DNA of 64,000 nucleotides from Novosphingobium sp. MD-1 (lineage in GTDB: Bacteria; Pseudomonadota; Alphaproteobacteria; Sphingomonadales; Sphingomonadaceae). The notes under the pieces were generated by a model. The model was not told the origin of the DNA. It did not search any database and saw only the letters and a program-made list of their open reading frames with translations. The stretch lies in contig NZ_BBXA01000032.1 of assembly GCF_001014975.1 (NCBI RefSeq), forward strand, positions 1 to 64,000, in the 5' to 3' direction. The number at the start of each line of letters is the position of its first letter. The stretch's first letter is position 1. The position numbers and the translations under genes were made by a program. This document shows, piece after piece, positions 10,869 through 20,309 of the stretch.

Positions 10869-13289
10869 TTATGCGCCTCGCAGAACCTTTTCCACGGCCG
10901 CGACGATCTGCGCGACCGAGAACGGCTTGGCAATGAAGTGCATGTTGGGGATGTCGATATCGCGCCGCAGCTGCTCTTCGGCATAGCCCGACATGAACAG
11001 CACCGGCAGCTCGGGCTTCAGCCGGCGAATCTCCCGCGCCATGGCGGGGCCGTCCATCGAAGGCATCACCACGTCGCTCACCACCAGGTCGAACGGCCCG
11101 TTCCGGCCGATCGCTTCCAGCCCTTCCTCGCCGTCGGCGGCGGTGGTCACCTCGTAGCCCTGCCGCACCAGCGCGCGCTCGGCCACGGCGCGGACGGTGT
11201 CCTCGTCCTCGACCAGCAGCACGCGCCCACCGCCGCTCCATTCGCGCCGGACATCAGCCTTCGGCTTCGGGCCTTCCAGGCTGGCTGCCGGATCGGGGGC
11301 ATGGACCGGCAGGTAGATCGAAAACCGCGTACCCCGGCCTACCTCGCTTTCGGCGAAGATGAACCCGCCCGATTGCTTGACGATGCCATAGACCGTCGAA
11401 AGCCCGAGCCCGGTGCCCTTGCCCTTTTCCTTGGTGGTGAAGAACGGTTCGAAGATCTTGCCGAGCAGCGCCGGCTTGATGCCGTGACCGTTGTCCTCGA
11501 CGATCAGCGCGGTGTAATCGCCGATCGGCAGGATATCGCTTTTCATCCCGCGCACGTCGGCGGCGGTGATGCGCCGGGTCATCAGCCGCAGCACCCCGCC
11601 GCTCTTGTTGTCGGCCATGGCATCGCGCGCGTTGACCGCCAGGTTAAGCAGCACCTGTTCCAGTTGCACCGGATCGGCCCGCACGAAGCCAAGGTCGCGG
11701 TCATGCGTCACTTCCAGCTGGATCTTGCCGCCCAGCAGCCGCTTAAGCAGGGTGGACACCTCGGCCACCACGTCGGGCAGTTGCAGCACTTCGGGGCGCA
11801 GCGTCTGCTGGCGCGAGAAGGCGAGCAGCTGGCGCGTCAGCGATGCCGCGCGGTTGGAATTGGCCTTGATCTGCTGGATATCGTCGTAATCGCTGTCGCC
11901 CGGCGTGTGGCGCATCAGCATGAGGTCGCAATACCCGATGATCGCGGTCAGCACGTTGTTGAAATCGTGCGCCACGCCGCCGGCGAGCTGGCCCACGGCC
12001 TGCATCTTGGTGGCCTGCGCGATCTCGCGCTTGAGGCGGGTTTCCTCGCTCGAATCCTTGAGGCTGAGCAGCACCGCGCCATCGCCCAGCCCGCGCACGC
12101 CGGCAAGGCTCAGCGAAACCGGTTCCTCGGGCGAGGACCGCAGCCGCACCGCGACGTCGCCCGCCGTCGGCGCCCCTTGCGCGTAACGGCGCACGGCATC
12201 GGCGAGCGCGCCCTTGTCCTCGCGGATGACAAGGTCCGAGGGATAGGGAGGCGGCATCGTGTCGTCATGGCCGGCGGCGCGCAGGAAAGCCCGGTTGGCG
12301 AACAGGAAGCGCCCGTCGCGGTCCGTCATGGCCAGGCCCAGCGGAAGCCTTGCGAGCAGAGCCTCGATCTGCGGCAGGCCGGTGCGCGCGTCGCCCACCC
12401 CGCCCTGGTTGTCGAGCAGGATGAACAGCGAGGCGGTGTGCGAGGGATCGGCGTCGACGCCGCCGTCCGGATCGGCCACCGGCAGGTGGATGAAGCGCAC
12501 CGGTATGCCCTTGGCGCCTTCGCGCGCGTAGTAGATCCGCTCCTGCTCGTCGGACCGGAACCAGGCCACGAATTCGGTCCCGGTGATCGCGCCGTTCTCT
12601 TCCCCGCTGGCGCGGCTGGCGAACGCGGTATTGCCGGCAAGGATGCGCCCATCCGGCGCCACGACCGCCGCCTGGATGCTTTCGCGGGCCAGCGCGCGGC
12701 CAACCTTGCCGCCAACGTGCTGCACCATTTCCGCCACCAGATCGCGCTGGTTCACGGGCGTGAAACGCCACACGAGGTAATCCTCGCCCCGCCCTGCGCG
12801 GGCGACTTCACCGCTCCAGCGGCCGGTCGCAGTTTCGATCAGGTCCAGCGTGGCACGCCCGTCGCGCCAGGCGGCGCGGGCGGCGGCATCCAGCGCCTCG
12901 GCCTGCGGCTTCGACACCGGCAGGCGCGGCGGCGCAGCGCCAAGGCCGAACCATTCGCTGAACCGCAGACTGGCGCAGGCCAACCGGCCGGCGCGGTCGG
13001 TGATGGCGATGCCCATGTCCGGCCGCTCGATCGCGGCATGGGTGACCGACCAGTCGGGCGCGGCGAAATCGGGCGCGGCCACCTGCGGGCGCAGGCGCAG
13101 GGCCAGCCGAAGCGCACCGCCCAGCAGCAGCGCGCCACCGGCAAAGGCCACCGCGACCACCGGCTCGCCCGATACCGCCCACAGCAGGACGGCCGTCGCC
13201 ACCAGCGCCCCGCCCAGCAACAGCCATTCGCGCCAGGGTGCCCTGGCGTCCTGCGCCACGGGACCAAGCGCGAGCGGCGATTCGTTCAT
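10869..13289 (-). CDS. cckA: Hybrid histidine kinase CckA
   Basis: An 806-residue membrane sensor kinase, in Caulobacter the top of the CckA-ChpT-CtrA phosphorelay that controls cell cycle and motility. Two hydrophobic segments lie near the N terminus (about residues 25-65). PAS-like regions follow, then a HisKA/HATPase core with the phospho-acceptor H441 in GGVAHDFNN, N box NLAVNARDAM and G boxes, and a C-terminal receiver domain with D739 in VVSDVVMPSMDG. The start ATG at 13289 overlaps the stop of the DUF2062 gene by 4 bases. The receiver and kinase residues are intact, so both kinase and phosphatase output should be possible. Confidence 0.95.
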   Translation of the reverse strand: MNESPLALGPVAQDARAPWREWLLLGGALVATAVLLWAVSGEPVVAVAFAGGALLLGGALRLALRLRPQVAAPDFAAPDWSVTHAAIERPDMGIAITDRAGRLACASLRFSEWFGLGAAPPRLPVSKPQAEALDAAARAAWRDGRATLDLIETATGRWSGEVARAGRGEDYLVWRFTPVNQRDLVAEMVQHVGGKVGRALARESIQAAVVAPDGRILAGNTAFASRASGEENGAITGTEFVAWFRSDEQERIYYAREGAKGIPVRFIHLPVADPDGGVDADPSHTASLFILLDNQGGVGDARTGLPQIEALLARLPLGLAMTDRDGRFLFANRAFLRAAGHDDTMPPPYPSDLVIREDKGALADAVRRYAQGAPTAGDVAVRLRSSPEEPVSLSLAGVRGLGDGAVLLSLKDSSEETRLKREIAQATKMQAVGQLAGGVAHDFNNVLTAIIGYCDLMLMRHTPGDSDYDDIQQIKANSNRAASLTRQLLAFSRQQTLRPEVLQLPDVVAEVSTLLKRLLGGKIQLEVTHDRDLGFVRADPVQLEQVLLNLAVNARDAMADNKSGGVLRLMTRRITAADVRGMKSDILPIGDYTALIVEDNGHGIKPALLGKIFEPFFTTKEKGKGTGLGLSTVYGIVKQSGGFIFAESEVGRGTRFSIYLPVHAPDPAASLEGPKPKADVRREWSGGGRVLLVEDEDTVRAVAERALVRQGYEVTTAADGEEGLEAIGRNGPFDLVVSDVVMPSMDGPAMAREIRRLKPELPVLFMSGYAEEQLRRDIDIPNMHFIAKPFSVAQIVAAVEKVLRGA

Positions 13290-13846
13290 TCGGCGTGGTC
13301 CCGCGCGGCCGCGCGCATCAGCCGCGTGCGCCGCTTGTGCCCGGTCCACCAGCGCCAGCCGAGCGCCGAGAGGACATATCCCGCCACCGCCGCCAGCAGC
13401 GAAATCAGGAACAGACCGATCAACAGCGATGGCGCGGCATCGCTGCCCAACCACGCGAGCCATTCACCCACACCCGCTCCGCGCGTAACCAACTCACGCA
13501 CCGTCAGGAAATCGGCGTGATAGCCGAAGCTGTTGCCCACCCAGATCGCGCCCGGCAGGAACACGAACAGCGTCGTCGGCGGAATCGAGATGAACGTCAT
13601 CAGCGCAGCCAGCGGGATATTGCCGCGGACGGGAACGCACATCAGTGCTGCGCCGACGATCTGCACGCCGGGAATCAGCGCGAAGATGCCGATGAACAGG
13701 CCCGCCGCCACGCCGCGCGGCACCGACCGGCGGGTGAACCGCCATAGTTCATGGCGCGCGGCGAGCGGACGGGCGAAGCGGTTCTGCTCCATCTGCTCGC
13801 GCGTTGGCATGTTGGCCTGTGCCCATTTCACGATCCTGTCGAACAT
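13286..13846 (-). CDS. DUF2062 domain membrane protein
   Basis: A 186-residue inner-membrane protein with the DUF2062 signature (SVPRGVAAGLFIGIFALIPG, about residues 40-60) and three or four hydrophobic segments, followed by a basic C-terminal tail (GHKRRTRLMRAAARDHAE). The function of the family is unknown. The start is taken at ATG 13846 with AGGA five bases upstream; an in-frame start 13 codons earlier lacks this. Its stop overlaps the cckA start (ATGA), and this coupling is a useful hint that it belongs to the same transcript as cckA. Confidence 0.88.
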   Translation of the reverse strand: MFDRIVKWAQANMPTREQMEQNRFARPLAARHELWRFTRRSVPRGVAAGLFIGIFALIPGVQIVGAALMCVPVRGNIPLAALMTFISIPPTTLFVFLPGAIWVGNSFGYHADFLTVRELVTRGAGVGEWLAWLGSDAAPSLLIGLFLISLLAAVAGYVLSALGWRWWTGHKRRTRLMRAAARDHAE

Positions 13847-13938
13847 CGCGTCCTGCGTTCCACCCGTTTCCCGCCAGCCCACCATCAGGCCGATTTCGCC
13901 GCTCTAGCCCTGCCCCGCTTTCGAACCGGTGAAGCGCG

Positions 13939-14421
13939 TCAGCCGTGCTCCTTCATGATCCGCGCCTTTTCGCGCTTCCAGTCGCGTTCCTTGATCGTAG
14001 TCCGCTTGTCCGCCGCATTCTTGCCCTTGGCCAGCGCCAGTTCCACCTTGGCCCGGCCCCGGCCGTTGAAATAGACCGACAGCGGCACCAGCGTCATGCC
14101 CTTGCGTTCCACCGCGCCGTGGAACTTGGAAATCTCGCGTTCCTTCAGCAGCAGCTTGCGCGGCCGCTTGGGCTCGTGGTTGAAGCGGTTGCCGTGGCTG
14201 AATTCGGGCACGTTGGAATTGATCAGCCACACCTCGCCGCCTTTGACCTCGGCATAGCTTTCGGCGATCGATCCCTCGCCGAAGCGCAGCGATTTCACTT
14301 CCGTGCCGGTCAGCACGATTCCCGCCTCGTACACGTCCTCGATATGGTAATCGAAACGCGCACGGCGGTTCTCTGCGACGATCTTCTTCTTGTCGAAAGC
14401 AACGGGAGTCGGACGGGCCAT
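13939..14421 (-). CDS. smpB: tmRNA-binding protein SmpB
   Basis: Binds tmRNA and brings it to stalled ribosomes for trans-translation. 160 residues, typical length. Conserved segments are RARFDYHIEDVYEAGI, GTEVKSLR near residue 40 and the basic C-terminal tail DWKREKARIMKEHG, which enters the mRNA channel. ATG at 14421 fits the family N terminus; an in-frame ATG at 14433 would add four residues, and neither has a clear Shine-Dalgarno. It reads leftward and is divergent from the patatin gene. No tmRNA gene was found in the window. Confidence 0.97.
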   Translation of the reverse strand: MARPTPVAFDKKKIVAENRRARFDYHIEDVYEAGIVLTGTEVKSLRFGEGSIAESYAEVKGGEVWLINSNVPEFSHGNRFNHEPKRPRKLLLKEREISKFHGAVERKGMTLVPLSVYFNGRGRAKVELALAKGKNAADKRTTIKERDWKREKARIMKEHG

Positions 14422-14603
14422 GGTATCGAGCATGTAGGTGCGCGGCGGGCGAATTGGAACCCCGCAGGCAAATAGCGGCCGCTCCCGCCCGAAACGGTGC
14501 GAAACAAGGTCGCCGGCACGGGAACCGCTCTTGCACTTCCTTCGTTGCAGTGCACAAACCGGACCGGGATTTCCTCTGCGGGGATTCGCAAGCGGAGCAG
14601 CGC

Positions 14604-15740
14604 ATGGCCAGATCGAAGGTCCGGCAATCTGAAGACCGAAATCAGGCGGATGACCGGGAACAAGTCGTTCTCGTCCTCCAGGGCGGCGGCGCGCTCGGTT
14701 CCTACCAGGCCGGCGTGTTCGAGGCACTGGCCGAAGCCGGGCACGATCCGGACTGGATCGCCGGCATCTCGATCGGCGCGGTCAACGCGGCGCTCATCGC
14801 CGGCAACCCGCCCGAACGGCGCGCGCGGCGGCTGCGCGAGTTCTGGGAACAGGCGTCCTCGCGCGTCCCCTTCCCCTCGCCTTTCGCGGAAGGATGGGGA
14901 CGGCGCGTGTTCAACGAGGCAGCGGCGGCAACAGTGGCGCTAACCGGCATCCCCGGTTTTTTCGCCCCCCGCCTGACCCCGCCGTGGCTAGCGCTGCCCG
15001 GATCGCCCGAAGCGATCAGCCTCTACGATACCGCTCCGTTGCGGCAGACCCTTCTCGATCTCGTCGATTTCGACCTGCTGAACGAAGGGCCAATTCGTTT
15101 CAGCGTGGGGGCGGTCAACGTGCTGACCGGGAACTTCGCCTATTTCGACAACCGCGACCGGCTGATCGAACCCGAACACATCATGGCCAGCGGCGCGCTG
15201 CCGCCGGGCTTCCCGCCGGTGATGATCGACGGCGAGCCGTACTGGGACGGCGGCATCGTTTCCAACACGCCGCTGCAATACGTGCTCGACGAAAGGAACG
15301 GGCGCCCGCTGCTGGTGTTCCAGGTGGACCTGTTCAGCGCGCGCGGGCTGATGCCGCGCACGCTGGCGGAAGCCGCGCAGCGCGAGAAGGACATCCGCTA
15401 TTCCAGCCGCACCCGGCTCAACACCGACATGCAGAAGCGGATCGAGGCGCTCGAAGCCGCCGCCGCGCGGCTGGCGGACAAGCTGCCGGAGGACTTGCGT
15501 AACGATCCCGACGTGGCGCTGCTGCGCGCCAATTCGTGCGACAGCCCCGTCACCATCCTGCATCTCATCAACCGGGGCGAGGATTACGAAACGCAGAGCA
15601 AGGACTATGAATTTTCGCGCATGACGATGGAAGGCCACTGGCAGGCGGGCATGCACGACGTGCGCCGTTCCTTCGCCAGCCCGCGCTGGAAGAAGCGGCA
15701 CCCGCCCGCCCGGGGCATCGCCACGCTGGATCTCGCCTGA
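14604..15740 (+). CDS. Patatin-like phospholipase (with DUF3734-type C terminus)
   Basis: A 378-residue lipid acyl hydrolase. The oxyanion-hole motif LQGGGALGSYQAG (about residues 26-38), nucleophile GISIG and the Asp motif WDGGIVSNTP of the Ser-Asp dyad are all present; the last about 120 residues match the long C-terminal part usual in this subgroup. Start is ATG at 14604 with GGAG six bases upstream; the frame stays open 50 codons further upstream into the divergent gap. It lies 49 bases before the 3-hydroxybutyrate dehydrogenase and is probably co-transcribed. Such pairing suggests a role in polyhydroxybutyrate or membrane-lipid turnover, but this is inference. Confidence 0.92.
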   Translation: MARSKVRQSEDRNQADDREQVVLVLQGGGALGSYQAGVFEALAEAGHDPDWIAGISIGAVNAALIAGNPPERRARRLREFWEQASSRVPFPSPFAEGWGRRVFNEAAAATVALTGIPGFFAPRLTPPWLALPGSPEAISLYDTAPLRQTLLDLVDFDLLNEGPIRFSVGAVNVLTGNFAYFDNRDRLIEPEHIMASGALPPGFPPVMIDGEPYWDGGIVSNTPLQYVLDERNGRPLLVFQVDLFSARGLMPRTLAEAAQREKDIRYSSRTRLNTDMQKRIEALEAAAARLADKLPEDLRNDPDVALLRANSCDSPVTILHLINRGEDYETQSKDYEFSRMTMEGHWQAGMHDVRRSFASPRWKKRHPPARGIATLDLA

Positions 15741-15789
15741 ATCTCAGAATCTTTTCGGGGACCGCCCCTAAAGCAACCGGAGCAAGTAA

Positions 15790-16572
15790 ATGGAACTCAA
15801 GGACAAGGTCTGCATCGTCACCGGCGCGGCCAGCGGCATCGGCCTCGCCATCGCGAAGCGCTATGCCGCGGCGGGCGCCAAGATCGCGATCGCCGACCTC
15901 AAGATCGAGGCGGCGCAGGCGGCGGCCGACGGCATCAACGCCGACCATCCCGGCCAGGCGATCGCGGTGGCGATGGACGTGACGCAGGAAGATCAGGTCA
16001 ATGCCGGCGTCCAGCAGGTGGTCGATGCCTGGGGCACGGTGGACGTGCTGGTCTCCAACGCGGGCATTCAGATCGTCAACCCGGTGGAACAGTTCGCCTT
16101 CGCGGACTGGAAGAAGATGCTGGCGATCCACCTCGACGGCGCCTTCCTCACCTCGAAGGCGGTGCTGCCGCACATGTACAAGCAGGGGTCGGGCACCGTG
16201 CTGTTCATGGGCTCGGTCCATTCCAAGGAAGCCTCGCCGCTGAAGTCCGCCTATGTCACCGCCAAACACGGGTTGCTTGGCCTGTCGCGGGTGATCGCCA
16301 AGGAAGGCGGACCGAAGGGCGTGCGCACCAACGTGATCTGCCCCGGCTTCGTACGCACGCCGCTGGTCGACAAGCAGATCCCGGAACAGGCCAAGGAACT
16401 CGGCATTTCCGAAGAGGACGTGATCAAGAAGGTCATGCTCGGCCAGACCGTGGATGGCGAATTCACCACGGTCGACGACATCGCCGAAGTCGCGCTGTTC
16501 CTGGCCGCCTTCCCCACCAACGCGCTGACCGGGCAATCGCTCGTGGCCAGCCACGGCTGGTACATGAACTGA
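15790..16572 (+). CDS. bdhA: 3-hydroxybutyrate dehydrogenase (SDR family)
   Basis: Oxidises D-3-hydroxybutyrate to acetoacetate with NAD. 260 residues. It has the SDR cofactor motif TGAASGIG (residues 12-19), NAG near residue 89, the catalytic Ser-Tyr-Lys set (S in MGSVHS, YVTAK), and a substrate-lid segment PGFVRTPLVDKQIPEQAKE that is characteristic of bacterial hydroxybutyrate dehydrogenases. GGAG is placed about eight bases before the ATG. It follows the patatin gene and is followed by a palindromic repeat that probably ends the transcript. Confidence 0.93.
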   Translation: MELKDKVCIVTGAASGIGLAIAKRYAAAGAKIAIADLKIEAAQAAADGINADHPGQAIAVAMDVTQEDQVNAGVQQVVDAWGTVDVLVSNAGIQIVNPVEQFAFADWKKMLAIHLDGAFLTSKAVLPHMYKQGSGTVLFMGSVHSKEASPLKSAYVTAKHGLLGLSRVIAKEGGPKGVRTNVICPGFVRTPLVDKQIPEQAKELGISEEDVIKKVMLGQTVDGEFTTVDDIAEVALFLAAFPTNALTGQSLVASHGWYMN

Positions 16573-16598
16573 CGCTCCGACCGTTCACAACCGACCAT

Positions 16599-16675
16599 CG
16601 TCATTGCGAGCGCAGCGAAGCAATCCAGAAGTTTCACGCGGGACTCTGGATTGCTTCGCTATGCCCGTAATGACG
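16599..16675. repeat. Palindromic dispersed repeat, type A, copy 1
   Basis: Two imperfect inverted arms (16599-16629 and 16645-16675) around a short spacer; the arms read CGTCATTGCGAGCG and AAGCAATCCAGA and their complements. A second copy of the same family is at 57583-57666. It lies between the convergent bdhA and dapA genes and can fold as a long hairpin, so it may also serve as a bidirectional terminator. Confidence 0.85.
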
Positions 16676-16701
16676 AGACTATGGCACGAAAACGAGGAGG
16701 G

Positions 16702-17583
16702 TCACACCAGTCCGGCGTGCTCCAGCGCCGCATCCACCGCCTTGCGCGCGGCATCGCTGCACGGCACCAGCGGCAGGCGCATATCCTCGGTCATCCAGTC
16801 GTGCACCCGGGTCAGCGCATACTTGAGCGGCCCCGGCGAAGCGTCCTCGAACATGGCGTAGTGCAGCGGATAGAGCCGGTCGTTCAGCTCGCGCGCCTTG
16901 GCGATGTCGTTGTCGGCGCAGGCCTGCTGGAATTCGGCGCAGAGCTTGGGCGCGACGTTGGCGGTCACCGAAATGCAGCCCACCGCGCCCGCCGCGTTGG
17001 CGGGCAGAGCCAGCTCGTCATCACCCGAAAGCTGGCAGAAATGCTTGCCGATGCCCATGCGGTGATCGGTAACGCGCGAAAGATCGCCGCTGGCGTCCTT
17101 GATGCCCACGATCTTGTCCGGGTAGCGCTTGGCCAGTTCGCACACCGTTTCCGGCAGGATGTCGGTCACCGTGCGACCGGGCACGTTGTAGAGGATGATC
17201 GGCAGTTCGTTGTGCTCGGCCAGATAGCTGAAATGCGCGATCAGGCCGGCCTGGCTCGGCCGGTTGTAATAAGGCGCGACGCACAGCGCCGCCGCCGCGC
17301 CGCTCTTGCGCGAGAACGTCATGTGCAGCAGCGCGTTCATCGTATCGTTGCTGCCGCAGCCCGCGATCACCGGCACGCGCCCCGCTGCCTGCTCCACGCA
17401 GACTTCGATCACGCGGTGGTGTTCCGCGTTCGACAGCGTGGAGGCTTCGCCAGTGGTGCCGCACGGAACCAGCGCTTTCGAACCATTCTCGATCTGCCAG
17501 TCGACAAGGCGGCGAAACGCCTTCTCGTCAAACACTCCGTCGCGAAAAGGAGTCACCAGAGCCGGAATGGAGCCGGAAAACAT
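16702..17583 (-). CDS. dapA: 4-hydroxy-tetrahydrodipicolinate synthase
   Basis: Condenses pyruvate with aspartate semialdehyde, the first committed step to diaminopimelate and lysine. 293 residues, usual length. The Schiff-base lysine lies in VGIKDASGD, the catalytic tyrosine in ILYNVPGRT, and the pyruvate-binding TT pair in PCGTTGEAS. Start ATG 17583 has GAGGAA about nine bases upstream. In many sphingomonads it sits next to smpB; here patatin and bdhA, on the opposite strand, lie between them. asd (45154-46179) and dapF (54604-55428) of the same pathway are elsewhere in this window. Confidence 0.98.
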   Translation of the reverse strand: MFSGSIPALVTPFRDGVFDEKAFRRLVDWQIENGSKALVPCGTTGEASTLSNAEHHRVIEVCVEQAAGRVPVIAGCGSNDTMNALLHMTFSRKSGAAAALCVAPYYNRPSQAGLIAHFSYLAEHNELPIILYNVPGRTVTDILPETVCELAKRYPDKIVGIKDASGDLSRVTDHRMGIGKHFCQLSGDDELALPANAAGAVGCISVTANVAPKLCAEFQQACADNDIAKARELNDRLYPLHYAMFEDASPGPLKYALTRVHDWMTEDMRLPLVPCSDAARKAVDAALEHAGLV

Positions 17584-17693
17584 GGACTTTGTTCCTCATT
17601 TTGCCGCAAGAACGGCGGTGATCGCCCCGTTGTGGTTGGTTTTGACCGACGAACCGGGCATGTTCAGCGCCTGATAAGGAGCCGTTCCATAGG

Positions 17694-19703
17694 ATGTCCA
17701 GCATGGACGTGAAAACCGTGCTTCGCAAATTCGCCTGTACCGCGCTGGTCCTGCCGGGCCTCGCCGCATCCGTCGCCTGCCACGCGAGCGACAATGACGG
17801 CAGCGCGTGGGACCAGGCGCGCGCGCAACTGTCCGCCTCGCAACAGGGGCCGATGTCGTTCGCCGTCGAACGCTGGAAGCTGCTGACCTCGTCGAACCGC
17901 TTTGCCTTCAACGATTATGCGGGCTTCGTGCTCTCCTACCCCGGCTTCCCTGACGAGGAGAAGCTGCGCCGCTATGCGGAAAGCGCGCTGGACCGGGATT
18001 TCGCCGATCCCGCGCGGCTGGTGGCGTTCTTCGACCGGGAACCGCCGCTGACCAATCCCGGCCGCGCGCAATATGCGCTGGCGCTGCAAGCGCTGGGCCG
18101 GCCTGAAGCCGCGCAAGTCGCCAGGGCCGCATGGCGCGGCGGAGCGATGAGCGATTCGGCCGAATCCTCGCTGCTGGCGGGCTGGGGCACCACCTTCACG
18201 CAAGACGATCATGACGCGCGCATGGACGCGCTGCTGTGGGCCGGCGCGGCAGGCCAGGCGGCGCGCGAACTCGCCTGGGTTTCGCCGGCGCGCCGTCCGA
18301 TCGACGCGGCACGCCTTGCCGCGCTGCAGGGAACCGACCCCTATGCCGCGGCCGCCGGGATCAACGGACAGGTTCTGAACAGCGATCCGGGCTTCGTTTA
18401 CCAGCGCGTGCGCCAGTTGCGGAAGAACGGCGACGGTGTCTCGGCGCGGGCCTTGCTCTCCAGCCGGCCGCCGCTCGCGCGCAAGCCGCTGGATCGTGCC
18501 AAGTGGGTCGATGAACTGCTGATCAACGCGCGCGGCGCGGCATCGGCCGGCGATTCGCGCAGCACCGTGCGAATCGCGGCGGGAATAGACGATGCCTTCG
18601 ATCAGGGCGAAGACGTCAGCCAGATGCCCTATGACCTGCGCGACGATTATACCTCGCTGATGTGGCTCGGCGGCACGCAGGCGCTGTGGAACCTGGGGGC
18701 GGGCAGCGACGCGGCCCCTCTGTTTTACCGCTATGGCGCCGCCGCGCGCACGCCGGGCACGCGATCCAAGGGCTTCTACTGGGCCGGGCTTGCCTCGGCA
18801 CAGGCGGGGCGCGGGACCGACGCGCAGCGCTATTTCGCCATGGCCGCGCAATATGCCGACCAGTTCTATGGCCTGCTCGCGCTGGAACGGCTGGGCAAGC
18901 CGGTGCCGCGCTTTGCCGTGGATTCGACCGCGCAACCGACTCCGGGCGAACGCGCCCGCTTCCAGAACGCGCCGATCACGCAGGCCGTGCGCGAAGTCGC
19001 CCGCAATGCCGACTGGCGCACCACCGTCCGCTTCTTCAAGGAAATCGCGGAACAGCAGCAGAGCGAAGGGCAGCACATGCTGGTGGCGGACCTTGCCCGG
19101 TCGCTGGGCCGGCGCGATCTGGGCGTGATCGTGGGGCAAGCCGCCGGTGCGCGCGGCTACCTCGATTTCCAGCACATTGCCTTCCCGCTGATTCCCGTGC
19201 CCGACAACAGCCGCGACACCTGGACGATGGTCCACGCCATCACGCGGCAGGAAAGCCAGTTCGCGCAGAACGCGATCAGCCATGCCGGCGCGCGCGGGCT
19301 GATGCAGCTGATGCCCGGCACCGCCAACGAACAGGCCGGCAAGCTGGGCCTTTCGTTCAGCTCGCAGGCGCTGATCGACGATGCCGGATTCAACATCCAG
19401 CTGGGATCGGCCTATTTCCAGCGGCTGATGAACTACTACAACGGCAGCTATCCGCTGGCCGTCGCCGCCTATAACGCCGGCGCGGGCAACGTGAACAAGT
19501 GGCTGCGCGCCAATGGCGATCCCCGCAGCGGCGGCATCGCCTGGGTCGACTGGCTGGAACGCATCCCGATTTCGGAAACGCGCAACTACGTGCAGCGCGT
19601 GCTGGAAAACGCGGTGGTCTACGAGGCAATGAACCCCGACAAGGCAAGCTACACCGGCGCCAATCCGATGAGCCACTTCCTCGGCAAAGCGTCTCCCGGC
19701 TGA
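17694..19703 (+). CDS. Soluble lytic murein transglycosylase (Slt70-like)
   Basis: Cleaves the glycan strand of peptidoglycan, leaving 1,6-anhydro ends. 669 residues with a signal peptide (residues 1-30, hydrophobic ALVLPGLAASVA), a long alpha-helical superhelical U-shaped region (about 35-500) and a C-terminal SLT catalytic domain with the glutamate in TRQESQF, then GLMQLMPGTA and AAYNAGAGNV. The start is ATG 17694, with AAGGAG 12 bases upstream; an in-frame ATG at 17703 is also possible. It is divergent from dapA and ends at a strong hairpin. Confidence 0.95.
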   Translation: MSSMDVKTVLRKFACTALVLPGLAASVACHASDNDGSAWDQARAQLSASQQGPMSFAVERWKLLTSSNRFAFNDYAGFVLSYPGFPDEEKLRRYAESALDRDFADPARLVAFFDREPPLTNPGRAQYALALQALGRPEAAQVARAAWRGGAMSDSAESSLLAGWGTTFTQDDHDARMDALLWAGAAGQAARELAWVSPARRPIDAARLAALQGTDPYAAAAGINGQVLNSDPGFVYQRVRQLRKNGDGVSARALLSSRPPLARKPLDRAKWVDELLINARGAASAGDSRSTVRIAAGIDDAFDQGEDVSQMPYDLRDDYTSLMWLGGTQALWNLGAGSDAAPLFYRYGAAARTPGTRSKGFYWAGLASAQAGRGTDAQRYFAMAAQYADQFYGLLALERLGKPVPRFAVDSTAQPTPGERARFQNAPITQAVREVARNADWRTTVRFFKEIAEQQQSEGQHMLVADLARSLGRRDLGVIVGQAAGARGYLDFQHIAFPLIPVPDNSRDTWTMVHAITRQESQFAQNAISHAGARGLMQLMPGTANEQAGKLGLSFSSQALIDDAGFNIQLGSAYFQRLMNYYNGSYPLAVAAYNAGAGNVNKWLRANGDPRSGGIAWVDWLERIPISETRNYVQRVLENAVVYEAMNPDKASYTGANPMSHFLGKASPG

Positions 19704-19742
19704 TTTGGGTTCGCGCGCAGGCGCGGTTGCGTGAACCAAATC
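19702..19742 (+). terminator. Terminator after the lytic transglycosylase
   Basis: Arms GATTTGGGTTC (19702-19712) and GAACCAAATC (19733-19742) pair with one bulged base, with an inner GC-rich stem; a CTCTTTCC tract follows. The hairpin begins inside the stop codon of the transglycosylase gene. Confidence 0.75.
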
Positions 19743-19780
19743 CTCTTTCCAGACACGGCGCTTGGGCTAATACCGCACCG

Positions 19781-20269
19781 ATGAAACCAGACGGCAATCC
19801 CATAACCCCCGCCGGCCTCGCCGCCCTGCGCGCGCGGTACGATCATCTGCTCGGCACCGAACGCCCGCAGATCGTCGAGGTGGTGAGCTGGGCCGCCGGC
19901 AACGGGGACCGGTCCGAGAACGGGGACTACCTCTACGGCCGCAAGCGGATGCGCGAGATCGACCGCGAACTGGCGTGGCTGGCGCGGCGAATGAAGGCTG
20001 CGCGGATGGTCGACCCAGCACGGCAGGAAGACCGTTCGCGCGTACTGTTCGGCGCCACGGCCGAGATCGCGGACGAGGATGACAACCGCAAGGTGCTAAC
20101 TCTGGTGGGCGACGACGAGCAGGACGCGAGCGCCGGACGGATCGGCTGGAGCGCCCCGATCGCCCGTGCCCTGCGCGGCGCACGGGTGGGCGATCTGCGC
20201 GTGGTGCGGCTGCCCGGCGGGGAGAAGGAGTGGGAAATCGTCTCCATCTCCTACCCCGATCCCGCCTGA
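19781..20269 (+). CDS. greB: Transcription elongation factor GreB
   Basis: Rescues backtracked RNA polymerase by stimulating cleavage of the nascent RNA. 162 residues with an N-terminal coiled coil and the acidic tip motif GDRSENGDYLYGRKRMREID, where the GreB-type acidic pair and basic patch lie, then a C-terminal FKBP-like domain. The tip sequence ENGDYLYGRKR points to GreB, not GreA. Start ATG at 19781; an open frame from 19499 overlaps the transglycosylase and is not used. No clear Shine-Dalgarno. Confidence 0.93.
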   Translation: MKPDGNPITPAGLAALRARYDHLLGTERPQIVEVVSWAAGNGDRSENGDYLYGRKRMREIDRELAWLARRMKAARMVDPARQEDRSRVLFGATAEIADEDDNRKVLTLVGDDEQDASAGRIGWSAPIARALRGARVGDLRVVRLPGGEKEWEIVSISYPDPA

Positions 20270-20309
20270 CCCCTTGGAATGTGCCGCGCTTTGCTGATAC
20301 CAGCGGCGC

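Noticed and set aside
10938..13520. Long plus-strand open frame of 860 codons opposite cckA
   Set aside because: It is antisense to a well-supported kinase; such frames are typical of GC-rich DNA and its product has no domain.
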